Source of the DNA: Diphasiastrum complanatum
Taxonomy: Eukaryota; Streptophyta; Lycopodiopsida; Lycopodiales; Lycopodiaceae
Direction of reading: 5' to 3'
Length of the DNA stretch: 64,000 nucleotides
Assembly (NCBI GenBank): GCA_029204225.1
Contig: CM055107.1
Coordinates: forward strand, 5,341,997 to 5,405,996
A program made the position numbers and the translations under genes. Below the pieces are notes generated by a model, which saw only the letters and a program-made list of their open reading frames with translations, was not told the origin of the DNA and made no database searches. Positions 1 to 11,264 of this stretch are shown here, in pieces; positions within the stretch are counted from its first letter, which is position 1, and each line of letters starts with the position of its first letter.

Positions 1-254
1 CCGTACAGAGAATGATTGATCTGACATCTGTCACATGCGAGAATAACACGCGTCAAAAATGGATTCATGCACGTGTCCCAGACCACGTGGCCTCGTAATT
101 GAGTCATCATTATCAGTACGGACATTCCATGTGGACCAATTAGTTGATGACACGTGTCTCATCCATCTTTTCTTACGTGCAAAAATGTCGTATATATAAG
201 TCCTCAGAATTTTCATTTTTTTTTGCATCCAGTTTTCACTCCCAATATCGCTCT
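1..254 (+). promoter_or_regulatory. G-box-rich promoter-like segment with TATA box
   Basis: The segment has three perfect CACGTG G-boxes (70-75, 84-89 inside CCACGTGG, 151-156), a further ACGT core at 175-178, a CCAAT box at 136-140 and a TATATATAA box at 191-199. Spacing is promoter-like, with a start site expected near 220-230. G-boxes are known bZIP and bHLH targets, and ACGT clusters are typical of ABA or stress responsive plant promoters. The only downstream host coding sequence on this strand is the histone H3-like gene at 10633, now separated by the copia element that begins at 255. That this promoter drove that gene is an inference from the target-site duplication, which shows that 254 and 10383 were once adjacent. 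Confidence 0.55.
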
Positions 255-534
255 TGTCAAGAATCAGATATGCAACATCAAGCATTCACCATAAGCAATC
301 ACCAAGTAGGGAGGCGGAAGAAGAACACGCAATATCACTCTATCACACTAACTTCATACTGAATAAAAAATGTACATATAAACCCTGAACCCTGATAAAG
401 AGAGAGAAAACTTAGGAGTAGACTACTAGACTAGCCTACGGCTAGTTACAGCTGGTAATAGTTGTCAATAATAAAGGACATCGAGAACAATAACTAAGAA
501 GTGTAACAATGAAGTTTATCATTGATTTCTAACA
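255..534 (-). repeat. Left (3') LTR of the outer copia element
   Basis: This 280-bp terminal repeat is nearly identical to 10097-10377. It begins TGTCAAGAATC on the plus strand, ends TTTCTAACA, and is followed by CTCTCCCTC, the complement of the polypurine tract. Its terminus and the neighbouring tract form a short inverted repeat (TTATCATTGA / TCAATGATAA). Confidence 0.93.
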
Positions 535-1035
535 CTCTCCCTCAATGATAAAATTACATTCTTCTATGCCTAAGAGACTACGAAGGTTCTCAAATTTACA
601 TTTACCTAAAGACTTGGTAAAAATATCAACCACTTGATCTTCAGATTTACAAAAAAAAACTAGATCAATGGCGCCATCAATTATTTTCTCTCGAACAAAG
701 TGATGATATATCTCGATGTGTTTTGTTCGAGCATGTAGAATTGGGTTTCTGGCAAGACGGATACAACTTTGTTGTCGCAATATACAATTGTAACATCCAC
801 CTGTGATTGTCCCAAATAAATAAGTAGTCTTTGTAGCCATATTATCTCTTGTGTAGCTTTGCTAAGTGCACGATACTCAGCTTCCGTCAAAGATGAGGCT
901 ACTGTGGGTTGCTTCTTGCTGCTCCAAGAAATAGCAACTGTACCATAGCTAAATGTATGAGCACTGATAGATCGTCTATCATCAATATTTCTTGCCCAAT
1001 CAGCATCTGTATAACCTACCAACATTAGGACTTTA

Positions 1036-1738
1036 TGTGAAAGTACTGTACTTTAGGACCATAAATGGATCTACAAAAGATCCACAAGAGTGATTGGATG
1101 CTTGCTTAACAATCTATCAAAAAACTAGACACAAAAAAGTTGATCTAGATTGGCAATTTGACAAACAACAAGCATTAACAATCAAAAGCATTGATAAACA
1201 TTGAAATCCGAGCCCACACGTGTGTACTACAGGCTGTAGTACGGCCTTCAACCTGAGAAACAAGTAGAAATTGATTTGGTTTCATTTGGATCACAAAAAC
1301 TCAATGTACATAGTGAACTAGCTTGAGATTGCCAGTGAGCTCCAAAAATTTTCTTTTTTCTCACTATGGAGAGAGGGAATACATAGCAAATTCGACTTCC
1401 TTCTTGAAGTTAGGTGGATTTCCAGCATGTAATAAGGAAGTTAACTCACTCTCCTTGACCTAAAATGAAACCCTAGTCTATTTCCTAGAGTTATGCTTGG
1501 TAGGTAGCTAGTTGGTCAAATTTTCACCTTAAACTTAGGTGTAGGTCCTATAAAGTAGGGATGACCACCAAATAGACATGAACAACTTTCTTGACTTGAC
1601 CTAACCTACATTAGGATGGGTTTCCCATGTGTCATCATGGCCTCACATGTGTGGGACCCACTTGTGTACACAATTTACATTATTCTACATGGTTTTTTTT
1701 ATCAAGCTAGATTTGCCAATTTTTGGCAATTATTCACA
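1036..1738 (-). repeat. Left (3') LTR of the nested element
   Basis: It starts TGTGAAAGTACTG and ends TTCACA, with a TTGCCAATTTTTGGCAA palindrome just inside the end. It is followed by CTCCTCCTC, the complement of the polypurine tract. Confidence 0.93.
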
Positions 1739-4700
1739 CTCCTCCTCAAATTTAGCTTGATCTATTTACAACTCTCTTGATAGATGAATGAAAGCTTTTA
1801 GAAGTGTCTAAAAAATCCAGCTACAAACAAGGAACTTTTGAGACTCCAATAGAGAATGATGTCCATGAAGGATATTTCACCACCTCTTAGAGGATCCCTT
1901 ACAAGATGTTCCATAAATGTGTCTATATACATGTAGCACACTTCAAAACTAAACATCATGCCAAGCCATGGATTCCAAGGCATTTTGTGCACTTGAAGAT
2001 ACATCAGTTAAAATATTAAGTGCATAAATAATGTTGCCAAAGACAACTTGTCTTGCTTGATCCATATGATTGAGCCTAGATGGCTCCATCTTGATACTAA
2101 AGGTTCTTCTTGGAGTCCTCGGGTCTTGAGCTTGCTCCTCCACTTGACTTGACTCCAAACCATCAATGAATTGAATAAGGTGTTGATCCAAAGGTGCTTC
2201 TTCAAGTTTACAAATCTTCCACTCTTGAAAGATCACATTTCCACCATTGACAAATTCTTTGGCTGAAAACAAGTAGATTCTACAATCTCTACTTGAAGAG
2301 CAAAACACTACCATTATTCCTATCATTGAAATAGGATAATCTTTGGTCCTTACATTGGAATGATCATGCTCAAAGCATGTGGACCCAAAGATTTCCAATA
2401 CAATTGATGTTTCATCTTTTATGACACTATTCAAACTATTACAAAAATAGTTATCCAATGAAATTGCTTTATCAACAACAAATGTAGATTTCAAAGCATC
2501 CCATTTCATTGTCTTGTCATACAAAGCAATAAACACCATGAATCTTAAAGGTAAGAAACAAGTCACCTCATGTCTACTAATACTTTCCAAAAAGTATTCG
2601 AAGATAGTAGACTCTCCAATGCTCACCACCCTTGCAAGATGCACACTTGAATGGACAATTTGCATGCAATTTGATGACTCGGACATTGTCATTGAGGACT
2701 CCCTTGGAACTCTCATGCTTTGAGGCTGATCCTCAAGATCTTCCTCCTTTTGATGCTCCTCCTCAATGCAAGCAAGATCACACTTTGCCAAGATCTCCTC
2801 TTGAGTGATCTCCTCCTTTGCCAAGCTCATTCTTTCAAAAGCAACACTAGCTTCCAACTTACACAGTCTTCCATGTTTAAATCCCTTTGCAATGCAAACA
2901 TCATTCTTCAAGATGAAGCAAACACCATGCTTAAAGTGGACATCCAAACCACTTTCTAAGAGTAGACCAACACTAAGCATATTCTTGGTGATTGATGGTA
3001 CATAAAGGACATTTTCTAGATCCATGCATTTTGAGGATTCTAGATACAAAGAGATGGTGCCAACACCATCTATCCTACACTCTTCATCATTTGCAGTAAA
3101 GACAAACTTTTTAGCATCATTGAAAGACTGTAAGGTTGAGAAAAAGTCCTTTTCACAAGACATGTGGGAGCTAGCCCCACTGTCGATCCACCAATTGTCT
3201 CTTGAATTGCTATTGCTTGTTGGTGAGGATATAGATGCCATCAAGAATACATCTACTTCATCCTCCTCCTCCTCCTTTGCAAGGTTTCCTTGTTTGTCCT
3301 CCTCCACTTGTGCTCTTAGCCTCTTGTAGCATTCAGATGCATAATGCCCCTTCCTTCCACAAAAGAAGCATTTCTGCTTTGACTTGTCCTTTGAGCTTGA
3401 TGCATCATCCTCTTCTTTGGCCTCCTTTGGATGCTTCTTCTTTCCATTGGTCTTCTTTTTGCCCTTGAATGAGAAATTGGATTTCTCATCACCATCCTGC
3501 AACGACAAGGAACTCATCCTAGATTTTGCATGGAGCATCCTACACTCTTCAGCCACTAATACACTATGAAGTTTTTCTATAGTTGGCAAAGTGTCTTGGA
3601 TGGCAAAACTTTGGACCAAATTTGCAAAGTCATCTCCTAGACCATTAAGGACAATTTGTACAAGCTCTTCATCATGAATCTTCTCTCCAATGGAAGCCAA
3701 CTCCCTATTTAGAGACTTGATTCTGAGTACATAATCATGTGCACTCTCCTCACTTCTCCTCATGCTTTGCAAAATTTGATTTCTAAGCATAAGAACTCTA
3801 GAAGTGTTGCTAGACTCATAGATTGATTTTAAAGACTCCCAAGCCTCTTTAGCATTAGTACAAGCCGATACTTCTCTCAACAAATCATTGCTCACATTTA
3901 TCTTCACACAATGAAGTGCAAGCCTAGATCTCTTCTTGTATCTAGCTAACTCATGTGCACCTAGAGGTTCATCTTCATCTTCAATCGAGAACTCATAAAG
4001 GTCTTGGAGCACCAAGAGTGACTCCATTCTAACCTTCCAAATAGCATAATTTGTAGAATTCAACCTCTCACTAGCTTCTAGAAGGTATGCTCCAGCAGAT
4101 CCCATCTTACTAGTGACTTCTACAAACAAGAAATAAATTTGATTGACTTGAAACTCACAAAGGTCTCACACTTGCAGTGTTTCACTCAAATTTGATTTCT
4201 AATCCAACAAATGGACTTATAATCACAGTTCTATCAATCCCTCACAAAGCTGGAATGAAGATAAGATGAAGTGAAAACTACTTTCAAACAAATCTTGCCA
4301 AGAAATGGATTTGATTGTCTCTAGAAACTCACTAAGGTCTCTCTCTTGTAGTTTTTCACTCAAATTAGATTTCTATTCCAACAAATGGACTTATAATCTC
4401 AGTTCTAGCACTCCCTCACAAAGTTGGAATGAAGATAAGATGATATGAAATCTACTTACAATCAAATCTTGCCAATTTTGGCTATTTTTGGACAAAAAAA
4501 TGGCTTAATCTCTTTCTTCCTTCTTGGTGTACTTTCAAGACCTGTTTTTAACCTTAATAGGACTTGAACTCAGCCTAGATTAATTAGATTCCGTGAAACA
4601 AATTCAAATCTAATCAATGGCAAATGATCTTGGTAGATTATCCTAGGATCTCCACCAAAAATTACACCAATAGCTCACAAATTGAATTTTTTTGGATCAA

Positions 4701-4902
4701 ATGAATACCATGCATTAAATGCAGGTTCAGAGGTGCCCACACATGTGGACAGTACGGATTTGGACCCTTTGGGATCAAATCTCCTCACCAAAATCAAGAT
4801 TCTAGCTTGCCCTCTCAATACTAGTTTTTAGCACCAAAACTTGCTAAAAATGGATTTTCATTAGATCAATGGCTTATGCTCTTGTACTTGGCTCTGATAC
4901 CA

Positions 4903-5605
4903 TGTGAAAGTACTGTACTTTAGGACCATAAATGGATCTACAAAAGATCCACAAGAGTGATTGGATGCTTGCTTAACAATCTATCAAAAAACTAGACACA
5001 AAAAAGTTGATCTAGATTGGCAATTTGACAAACAACAAGCATTAACAATCAAAAGCATTGATAAACATTGAAATACGAGCCCACACGTGTGTACTACAGG
5101 CTGTAGTACGGCCTTCAACCTGAGAAACAAGTAGAAATTGATTTGGTTTCATTTGGATCACAAAAACTCAATGTACATAGTGAACTAGCTTGAGATTGCC
5201 AGTGAGCTCCAAAAATTTTCTTTTTTCTCACTATGGAGAGAGGGAATACATAGCAAATTCGACTTCCTTCTTGAAGTTAGGTGGATTTCCAGCATGTAAT
5301 AAGGAAGTTAACTCACTCTCCTTGACCTAAAATGAAACCCTAGTCTATTTCCTAGAGTTATGCTTGGTAGGTAGCTAGTTGGTCAAATTTTCACCTTAAA
5401 CTTAGGTGTAGGTCCTATAAAGTAGGGATGACCACCAAATAGACATGAACAACTCTCTTGACTTGACCTAACCTACATTAGGATGGGTTTCCCATGTGGC
5501 ATCATGGCCTCACATGTGTGGGACCCACTTGTGTACACAATTTACACTATTCTACATGGTTTTTTTTATCAAGCTAGATTTGCCAATTTTTGGCAATTCT
5601 TCACA
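4903..5605 (-). repeat. Right (5') LTR of the nested element
   Basis: This repeat is the same length as 1036-1738 and almost identical to it. It is preceded by GGCTCTGATACCA, the complement of the tRNA-Met primer site. Confidence 0.93.
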
Positions 5606-8600
5606 CTTTAGACTGATCATACTTCAAGCCAAAATTTAACGTGCCTCGAACATATCTCAAAATATGTTTAGCAGCTTTCCAATGAGTCTGACTAGGTTCT
5701 TGCATAACTTGACTTACCACACCAATAACATAAGCAATGTCAAGACGTGTGTGTCTCAAATAGATTAAACTACCCACTAACTGCATGTATAGGTACGCAT
5801 CAACTTTCTTGGCTTCATCAAATGCAGAAAGTTTGGTATTGGCCTCCATTGGAGTACTTAGTGACTTGCAATCCTGCATATTGAACTTATACAATAGATC
5901 TCGTGCATACTTGTTTTGCGTAAGAATAACATTGTCTTCCTTTTGCCAAACTTCAATACCAAGACAATAATGCATCAGCCTTAAATCGCTCATGTCAAAG
6001 GTACTGGAAAGGTATGATTTGATTTCATCAATTAAGCCCATATTACTTCCTGTAATAATCAAATCATCGACATAGAGAACAATGAACACTGTATCTGAGT
6101 TTTTTCTAAGAATGTAAAGATTAGGATCAGCATCACCCTTTACCATTCTCCTTTGCTTGAAGTGTTCATCAATGCAAGTGTACCATGCTCGTGGTGCTTG
6201 CTTCAATCCATATATGGCTTTGTTGAGTTTACAAACCAAATGATCTCTCCCTAGCTCAATAAACCCTTGAGGTTGCTCTAAATATACCTCTTCATTCAAT
6301 ACTTTATTAAGAAAAGCAGATTTGACGTCCATTTGCTGGATTTTCCAACCATAGAAAGCAGAAATTGCAATGATAGAATGAATAGTTACCATTAGGTCTC
6401 CTCAAAGTCTATACCTTCTTGCTGCTCAAAACCTCTTGCAACTAGTCTTGCCTTGTACTTGTTGAGTTGCCCATCCGCGCCATACTTTGTCTTATAGATC
6501 CACTTACATGTGATAGGCATCTTACCATCAGGTAACTCAACCAAGTCCCATGTTTTGTTCTTCAATATAGCCTCCATTTTTGTTTCCATAGCTGCACGCC
6601 ACTCCTTGTGTTCCTTTGCTTCGTTGAAAGTTTTAGGTTCTTGAGCCGTTAAGATGGATCCCATTAGGGCTAGATTCATCTCTAGTCGAGCTGGAGGTTT
6701 TCGATTTCTGCTTGATCTCCTAAGCTCTCCCTGCTCACTTGATTCGGGGATATCTCCCTTATTAGCATCACTTGTTACTGACAAGTACCACTTAGGCACT
6801 CTCCTAGGAGTCTCATTATTAACCCTGTCTTTTTCCATTGGCTCTTCCATATTGACACCAACTTCTTTCTTCACCTATACTTTGGCTTTATCATCAAAGG
6901 AATCAACTGTCAATTTTATTTGGTCATTTTGACCCATCTCATCAAAAGTAGCGTCTCTGGAAATCACAATCTTTTGTTCCAATCTTTTGTGCATCTGTGT
7001 CATACATCATGTATGCCTTGGCTCTTTCATCATATCCAAGGAAAATACACTTAGCAGCTTTTGAATCCAGCTTCATTCATTTTTCATCAGGCATATGAGC
7101 GTAAGCATCACAACCAAATACTCATAAATGAGAAACATTAGGTTTCTTTCCAGTAAAAGCTTTGTAAAGTGTCATACCCTCCACGGACTTCGTAGGACAC
7201 CGATTCAAGATATGAGTAGCTGTGTTGCATGCTTCTGCCCAAAAAGTATTTGGCAAACCCTTGCTCTTAAGCATTGCCCTAGCCATCTCCACAATGGATC
7301 TGTTTTTTCGTTCTGCAACTCCATTCTGTTGTGGTGAATAGGGTGTAATAGTTTGTCTCTTGATCCCCTAATCTTCGCAAAAATTTATAAACTCTGTTGA
7401 AAAATACTCACTGCCACCATCTGATTTAAGAGTCTTAATATAACCACCTGTTTGTTTTTCAACTAGATCCTTGAACTCTCTAAACTTGGCAAAAGCATCT
7501 GATTTCTTGCTTATGAAATAAATCCAGATATGTCAGCCGTAGTCATCAATGAATGTGATGAAATAGTAGCAACCACTAATGGACCTAGTTTGTATTGGTC
7601 CACACAGATCACTATGAACAAGATCAAGAATGCCATTGGCTCTTCTTGCTCCATCTTTGGGAAATCTCTCTCTATGATGTTTTCTCAAAATGCAACCCTC
7701 ACAAATTTTTCCTTCAAAAGAGATGTCAGGCAATCCAACAACTAGATTACCTCTTCTAAGGATTTGCAAGCTTTGAGCACTAATATGACCAAACCTTTGA
7801 TGCCAAAGGTCACTTCGACTATCAACAGTGCTTACCATAGCTTGAGTAAAAGGTCTCGCATTCAATTTGTAGAGTCGATTCTCGTTGACTCTAGCTCCTG
7901 TAGCAATCACTTTGTAGTGATTCTTGATGTCTTTGACAAGACATTTGTCATTGTCAAACTCAACCTTGAGTTGTTGATCAGCCATCGTTCCAAAAAATAG
8001 TAGATTGCTAGCTAAACTAGGTACATATTGCACGTTGCTTATCCGCTTTATCTTCCTGTTGACTAACTTCACTGGTACCACTCCAACTCCTTTAACAGAT
8101 AGCAATTTGCCATCAGCTTGTCCAACTTCATCACCATTGTGAGTTTCCATGAGTTCTGAAAACCACTCTTTCCTTGAAGTCATGTGTTTGGATGCACAAT
8201 GTACCAGGTATCCTTGGTTTTATCACTTGTCATTAATGTTGTAATGAACAATTTTGAGCTCTCACCTGTATCGTCTTCATATTGATCATTATCGTATTGA
8301 TGTTGATCAGTATAATTGTCTTCATAATAATAATCATCAAATTGATGTTGATCAACATAATTTCATGCTTGTCCTTTGTCTTTTCTTTGTTCCATCTCCT
8401 TCTGTTTCTTGGAGCATTCACCCAGTGGCCAAGTTTGTTGCAATACCTACAATTTCCAAGTTTATTTTACTTGGAATAGCCGCGTCCTTGACCTCGGCCT
8501 TGATTCCAATTTCCTCGATTCGGGCCATCATTGGATTGTTCTTGAAATTGTTGGAATGATCCACGATTTGATTTTCCACCTCTTGATTGTTGTCTTCCAC

Positions 8601-9318
8601 GACCAAATCTACCACCACGTCCTCTGACTGCAAGAGCTTGATCAAATCTCCTGTTGCGATGACTCAAGTTCTCTTGACGTTGCTCTTCCTACAAAAGCAA
8701 TCCACCTAACTCTTCATAGGTTGGAAGATTTTCTCGTGTGGCTATGCTTGTCACAAACATCTGATGTGACTCACTCAAACTATTCAATGTCAACTGCACG
8801 ATCTCACGATCCTGTACTCACTCTCCAACTGCTGCTACTTGGTCACGAATCTCTTTGATCTTCAATAGGTGATCAGCAACAGTTGCACCATCAACCATCC
8901 GCAATGTGTGCAGCTTCGTCTTTAAGAATAGCACTCGAGATGTGTTTGTGGTCTCAAACAATGCCTTCAATGTATACCATGCTTCGTTTGGTCCTTCTGA
9001 ATTTGAAATATAAGGAATAATTGCATCTCTAACTGATAAGTTGACGGCATTTTGTGCTTTCCGTTTTCTCCTGTCAAATGCCCGCTGATCTTCTTCTATC
9101 ACTGGTCTTGTCCCGTCGCCTGTCACAATCCCCATAGCTCCTTTTTCATCAAAATGTTCTTCAGTTTGAATTTCCAAACTGCATAATTGTTGGCTCCTTC
9201 CAATTTGCTTGACTCATTGAGGACACTCTCGCTTAGAGTTGTCATTACTGAATAGATGAGTCCAGATCAAGTAATTTATCACACCACAGAACTGTATATT
9301 TTTTTGGTTATACACCTG

Positions 9319-9557
9319 ATATCTGAATGGAGTGCAAAAGTACGACTGCTTAGGATCCTCTTCAACTTGTGCGCTTGGATCCGATATTGGAGCATGCGAT
9401 ATCGGACTGGAGCGCGGATGTACAACTGCTCGGAATTTTCTTTAGGTCATGCACTTGGATCCGATATCGGTACGAACATGTGATATCGGACTGGAGTGCG
9501 GATGTACGACTGCTCAGGTGCTCTTCAGCAAGCGCACTTGGATCCGATATTGGTATG
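9319..9557. repeat. About 80-bp imperfect tandem repeat, three units
   Basis: Units of about 79, 84 and 76 bp (9319-9397, 9398-9481, 9482-9557) share GATATCGGACTGGAG near the start and CTTGGATCCGATATTGG near the end. They lie between gag and the primer site of the outer copia element, in its untranslated leader. The GATATC and GGATCC cores are self-complementary. Confidence 0.8.
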
Positions 9558-10096
9558 AAAAAAGAGAGAATATAAGAACTTTCAGAGAGAATAGTTGAGA
9601 TTCTCTACTTTGGCGCGGCGGCTACGCCGCCTCCTCTTTGCAAAGATTTCGAAATGAGTGATTGTTCAAACAGACAGATATCAGTAATGTGAAAGGTATA
9701 AAGCCTCAAACCTCTGAATGGCAATACTAGACACTGTCTGGTGTGATTTGAATTACCCCAAACAAACAAATGAGAGATTTCTTGACACAACTCTCTGACA
9801 AATGACACTTTTCACAAAGACTAAAAAAAAAATTGTAAAACTTTTCCCACTCAAGAGATTTTCAATCTATCTGATGTTGCCCTGGCCTTTCCAATGCCTC
9901 CGAGACTGTGTCTTTGTTCTCTACTAATAATTGTGAGCTCCAAATCCTAAAAAATACACCAAGAAAGATTTCTTCCATCCGTTTTTGTCTCTCCAAGCTT
10001 TCACATCCTGTGAAGGACTTTCTCACTTCGTTGCAGAGCCTGTGACAAGCTGTATCCACTGATCAGGCATGCAAGACTATCATAGCTCTGATACCA

Positions 10097-10377
10097 TGTT
10101 AAGAATCAGATATGCAACATCAAGCATTCACCATAAGCAATCACCAAGTAGGGAGGCGGAAGAAGAACACGCAATATCACTCTATCACACTAACTTCATA
10201 CTGGATATAAAATGTACATATAAACCCTGAACCCTGATAGAGAGAGAGAAAACTTAGGAGTAGACTACTAGACTAGCCTACGGCTAGTTACAACTGGTAA
10301 TAGTTGTCAATAATAAAGTACATCTGAGAACAGTAACTAAGAAGTGTAACAATGAATTTTATCATTGATTTCTAACA
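10097..10377 (-). repeat. Right (5') LTR of the outer copia element
   Basis: This 281-bp copy of the repeat at 255-534 differs at about nine positions by eye. It is bordered on the left by the tRNA-Met primer site (10085-10096) and on the right by the second copy of GCTCT. Confidence 0.93.
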
Positions 10378-10632
10378 GCTCTCAAGCGCGCTCTCTCACC
10401 GTTCAAGTGTCCGCCCTCTCACAGTGCGCTCGAGACCGATACCGCTGGTAGTCCAATATCGCTTTCGAACGTGCATGTCGTTTCTTAAAGTATTCTGTGT
10501 ATATCTTGTGCTTGAAACCAATATTCAATTCTGGTATTGATCTCAAGCGCCCTTTTATCGCGAATTCTTTTGTTTTTATCCCCTTTTTTTTTTTTCAAAC
10601 TTTTTTTTGTTAATTTTCTTCTTCTGAGAATG
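10378..10632 (+). other. Distal half of a host 5' leader, split from its promoter
   Basis: The sequence after the right-hand target-site duplication runs without a gene to an ATG at 10633. If the retrotransposon is removed, the TATA box at 191 would lie about 310 bp upstream of that ATG, a plausible leader length. CCAATATCGCT at about 243-253 recurs as CCAATATCGCT at about 10463-10473. No splice sites were resolved. Confidence 0.4.
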
Positions 10633-10740
10633 ATGGCCAGGACCAAATCCACTGCCCGTGCCATACCCATTGTACAGCCATCTCATTTCCATGTTCCCCT
10701 GGTACTGGCCGTAGACGTGGCAGGAAGCAGGTCTGGATGA
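10633..10740 (+). pseudogene. Histone H3-like N-terminal tail in a different frame from the core
   Basis: An ATG in good context (ATGGCC) opens with MARTKSTARA, nearly the invariant start of histone H3 (MARTKQTARK). The frame then runs through non-histone residues and stops at 10738-10740. The adjacent histone-fold core is in another frame, where the sequence just before the core reads SPGTGRRRGRKQVW and matches the H3 stretch RPGTVALREIRK in position. So the tail and the core are H3-derived but not in one frame. This may be a frameshift in a decaying gene, an assembly error, or removal of a short intron that I cannot place. Confidence 0.6.
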
Positions 10741-11264
10741 GGGAGATTAGAAAAATCCAAAGATCAACTGAATTGTTGATCCCTAGAGCTCCTTTCGGCC
10801 GATCTATAAGGAATGTCACTCTGTCACTTGGGCTAAATGTTCGTTTTGCCGTGACAGCCATGCAGGCCTTACAAGGTGCTACAGAAGATTTTTTGTCCCA
10901 GTTTTTTGAGGATACTTGTCTTTTGGTAGTGCATGGTAAGTGTGTCACCATCATGCCAAAGGATTTCGTCATTCTTAGAAGGCTTCGGGACCGATATTCT
11001 GGTCTGCATGTTGATAATGCCAGCACCTCCAGAGACCTACCTCTGGATAGGACCGACTTGCCGACTACCTCTAGGAGGAAGAGGAAGCAGCCTGTCCCCA
11101 AGAAGGCTAGATCTCGAAGGCCAGCTGCTTCCCTTCATCCTAGAGTTATCTTGGCCAAGAGACCCCGTATCTTCCTGAGCTCTGATTCAGATGCTGGAAA
11201 ATCTGACTCAGATCGAGAATCTTCACCCCTTCCTCCTCCTGTTATTCGTCCAGCTCCCCAGTAG
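10737..11264 (+). CDS. Divergent histone H3-like core with C-terminal extension
   Basis: The 175-codon frame begins at the H3 alpha-N helix (MREIRKIQRSTELLI versus H3 LREIRKYQKSTELLI) and covers the whole histone fold: PFGRSIRNV (alpha 1), VRFAVTAMQALQGATEDFL (alpha 2), FFEDTCLLVVHGKCVTIMPK and DFVILRRLRD (alpha 3). Loop 1 has the same length as canonical H3, unlike most CENH3 proteins. LLIP and KDF..RRL, however, are CENH3-like. H3 normally ends soon after alpha 3. Here about 85 more residues follow: a basic block (SRRKRKQPVPKKARSRRP, a possible nuclear signal), then an acidic serine-rich stretch (SSDSDAGKSDSDRESS, CK2-like sites) and a proline-rich end. The core has no introns. The true start is uncertain because the H3-type N-terminus is in another frame. 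It could be a specialised H3 variant, a CENH3 relative or a decaying retrocopy. Confidence 0.6.
   Translation: MREIRKIQRSTELLIPRAPFGRSIRNVTLSLGLNVRFAVTAMQALQGATEDFLSQFFEDTCLLVVHGKCVTIMPKDFVILRRLRDRYSGLHVDNASTSRDLPLDRTDLPTTSRRKRKQPVPKKARSRRPAASLHPRVILAKRPRIFLSSDSDAGKSDSDRESSPLPPPVIRPAPQ

Larger units (their letters stand above)
1036..5605 (-). mobile_element. Nested short copia-type LTR element (gag and protease, non-autonomous)
   Basis: This 4.57-kb element is inserted into the pol region of the outer copia. Its LTRs at 1036-1738 and 4903-5605 are both 703 bp and are flanked by the 5-bp duplication CTTTA (1031-1035 and 5606-5610). A tRNA-Met primer site (TGGTATCAGAGCC, minus strand) lies at 4890-4902 and a purine tract adjoins 1739. 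The reading frame at 1949-4129 (726 codons, minus) encodes a UBN2-type gag, a CCHC knuckle (CFFCGRKGHYASEC) and a retropepsin-like start (WWIDSGASSH). I see no reverse transcriptase or RNase H, and the internal region (about 3.2 kb) is too short for a full pol, so movement would have needed proteins in trans. Only about five LTR differences in 703 bp are visible (below 1%), which makes it the youngest element here, in line with its nested position. Confidence 0.93.
255..10377 (-). mobile_element. Ty1/copia LTR retrotransposon, complete ends, carrying a nested element
   Basis: This is a full-span copia fossil read on the minus strand. LTRs lie at 255-534 and 10097-10377 (TGTTA...TAACA type), flanked by the 5-bp duplication GCTCT at 250-254 and 10378-10382. 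The primer site complementary to initiator-Met tRNA (TGGTATCAGAGC on the minus strand) is at 10085-10096 and a purine tract abuts the left LTR at about 535-548. Parts in element order: tandem-repeat leader (about 9300-9560), gag of UBN2 type (about 8800-9200) with a CCHC knuckle near 8420-8460, GAG-pre-integrase and integrase (about 7530-8180 onward), reverse transcriptase (about 5610-6870) and RNase H (about 535-1030). Without the inserted 4.6 kb the element would be about 5.5 kb, normal for copia. I count about nine LTR differences, roughly 3%, so it is fairly young. It is broken, with several breaks, and is treated as a fossil. Confidence 0.93.

Noticed and set aside
2514-3569. Several plus-strand frames across the nested element
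   Set aside because: They are antisense shadows of the 726-codon gag-protease frame.
10737-11264. Firm naming as CENH3
   Set aside because: Loop 1 has canonical H3 length and the N-terminus is H3-type. CENH3-like residues alone are not decisive.
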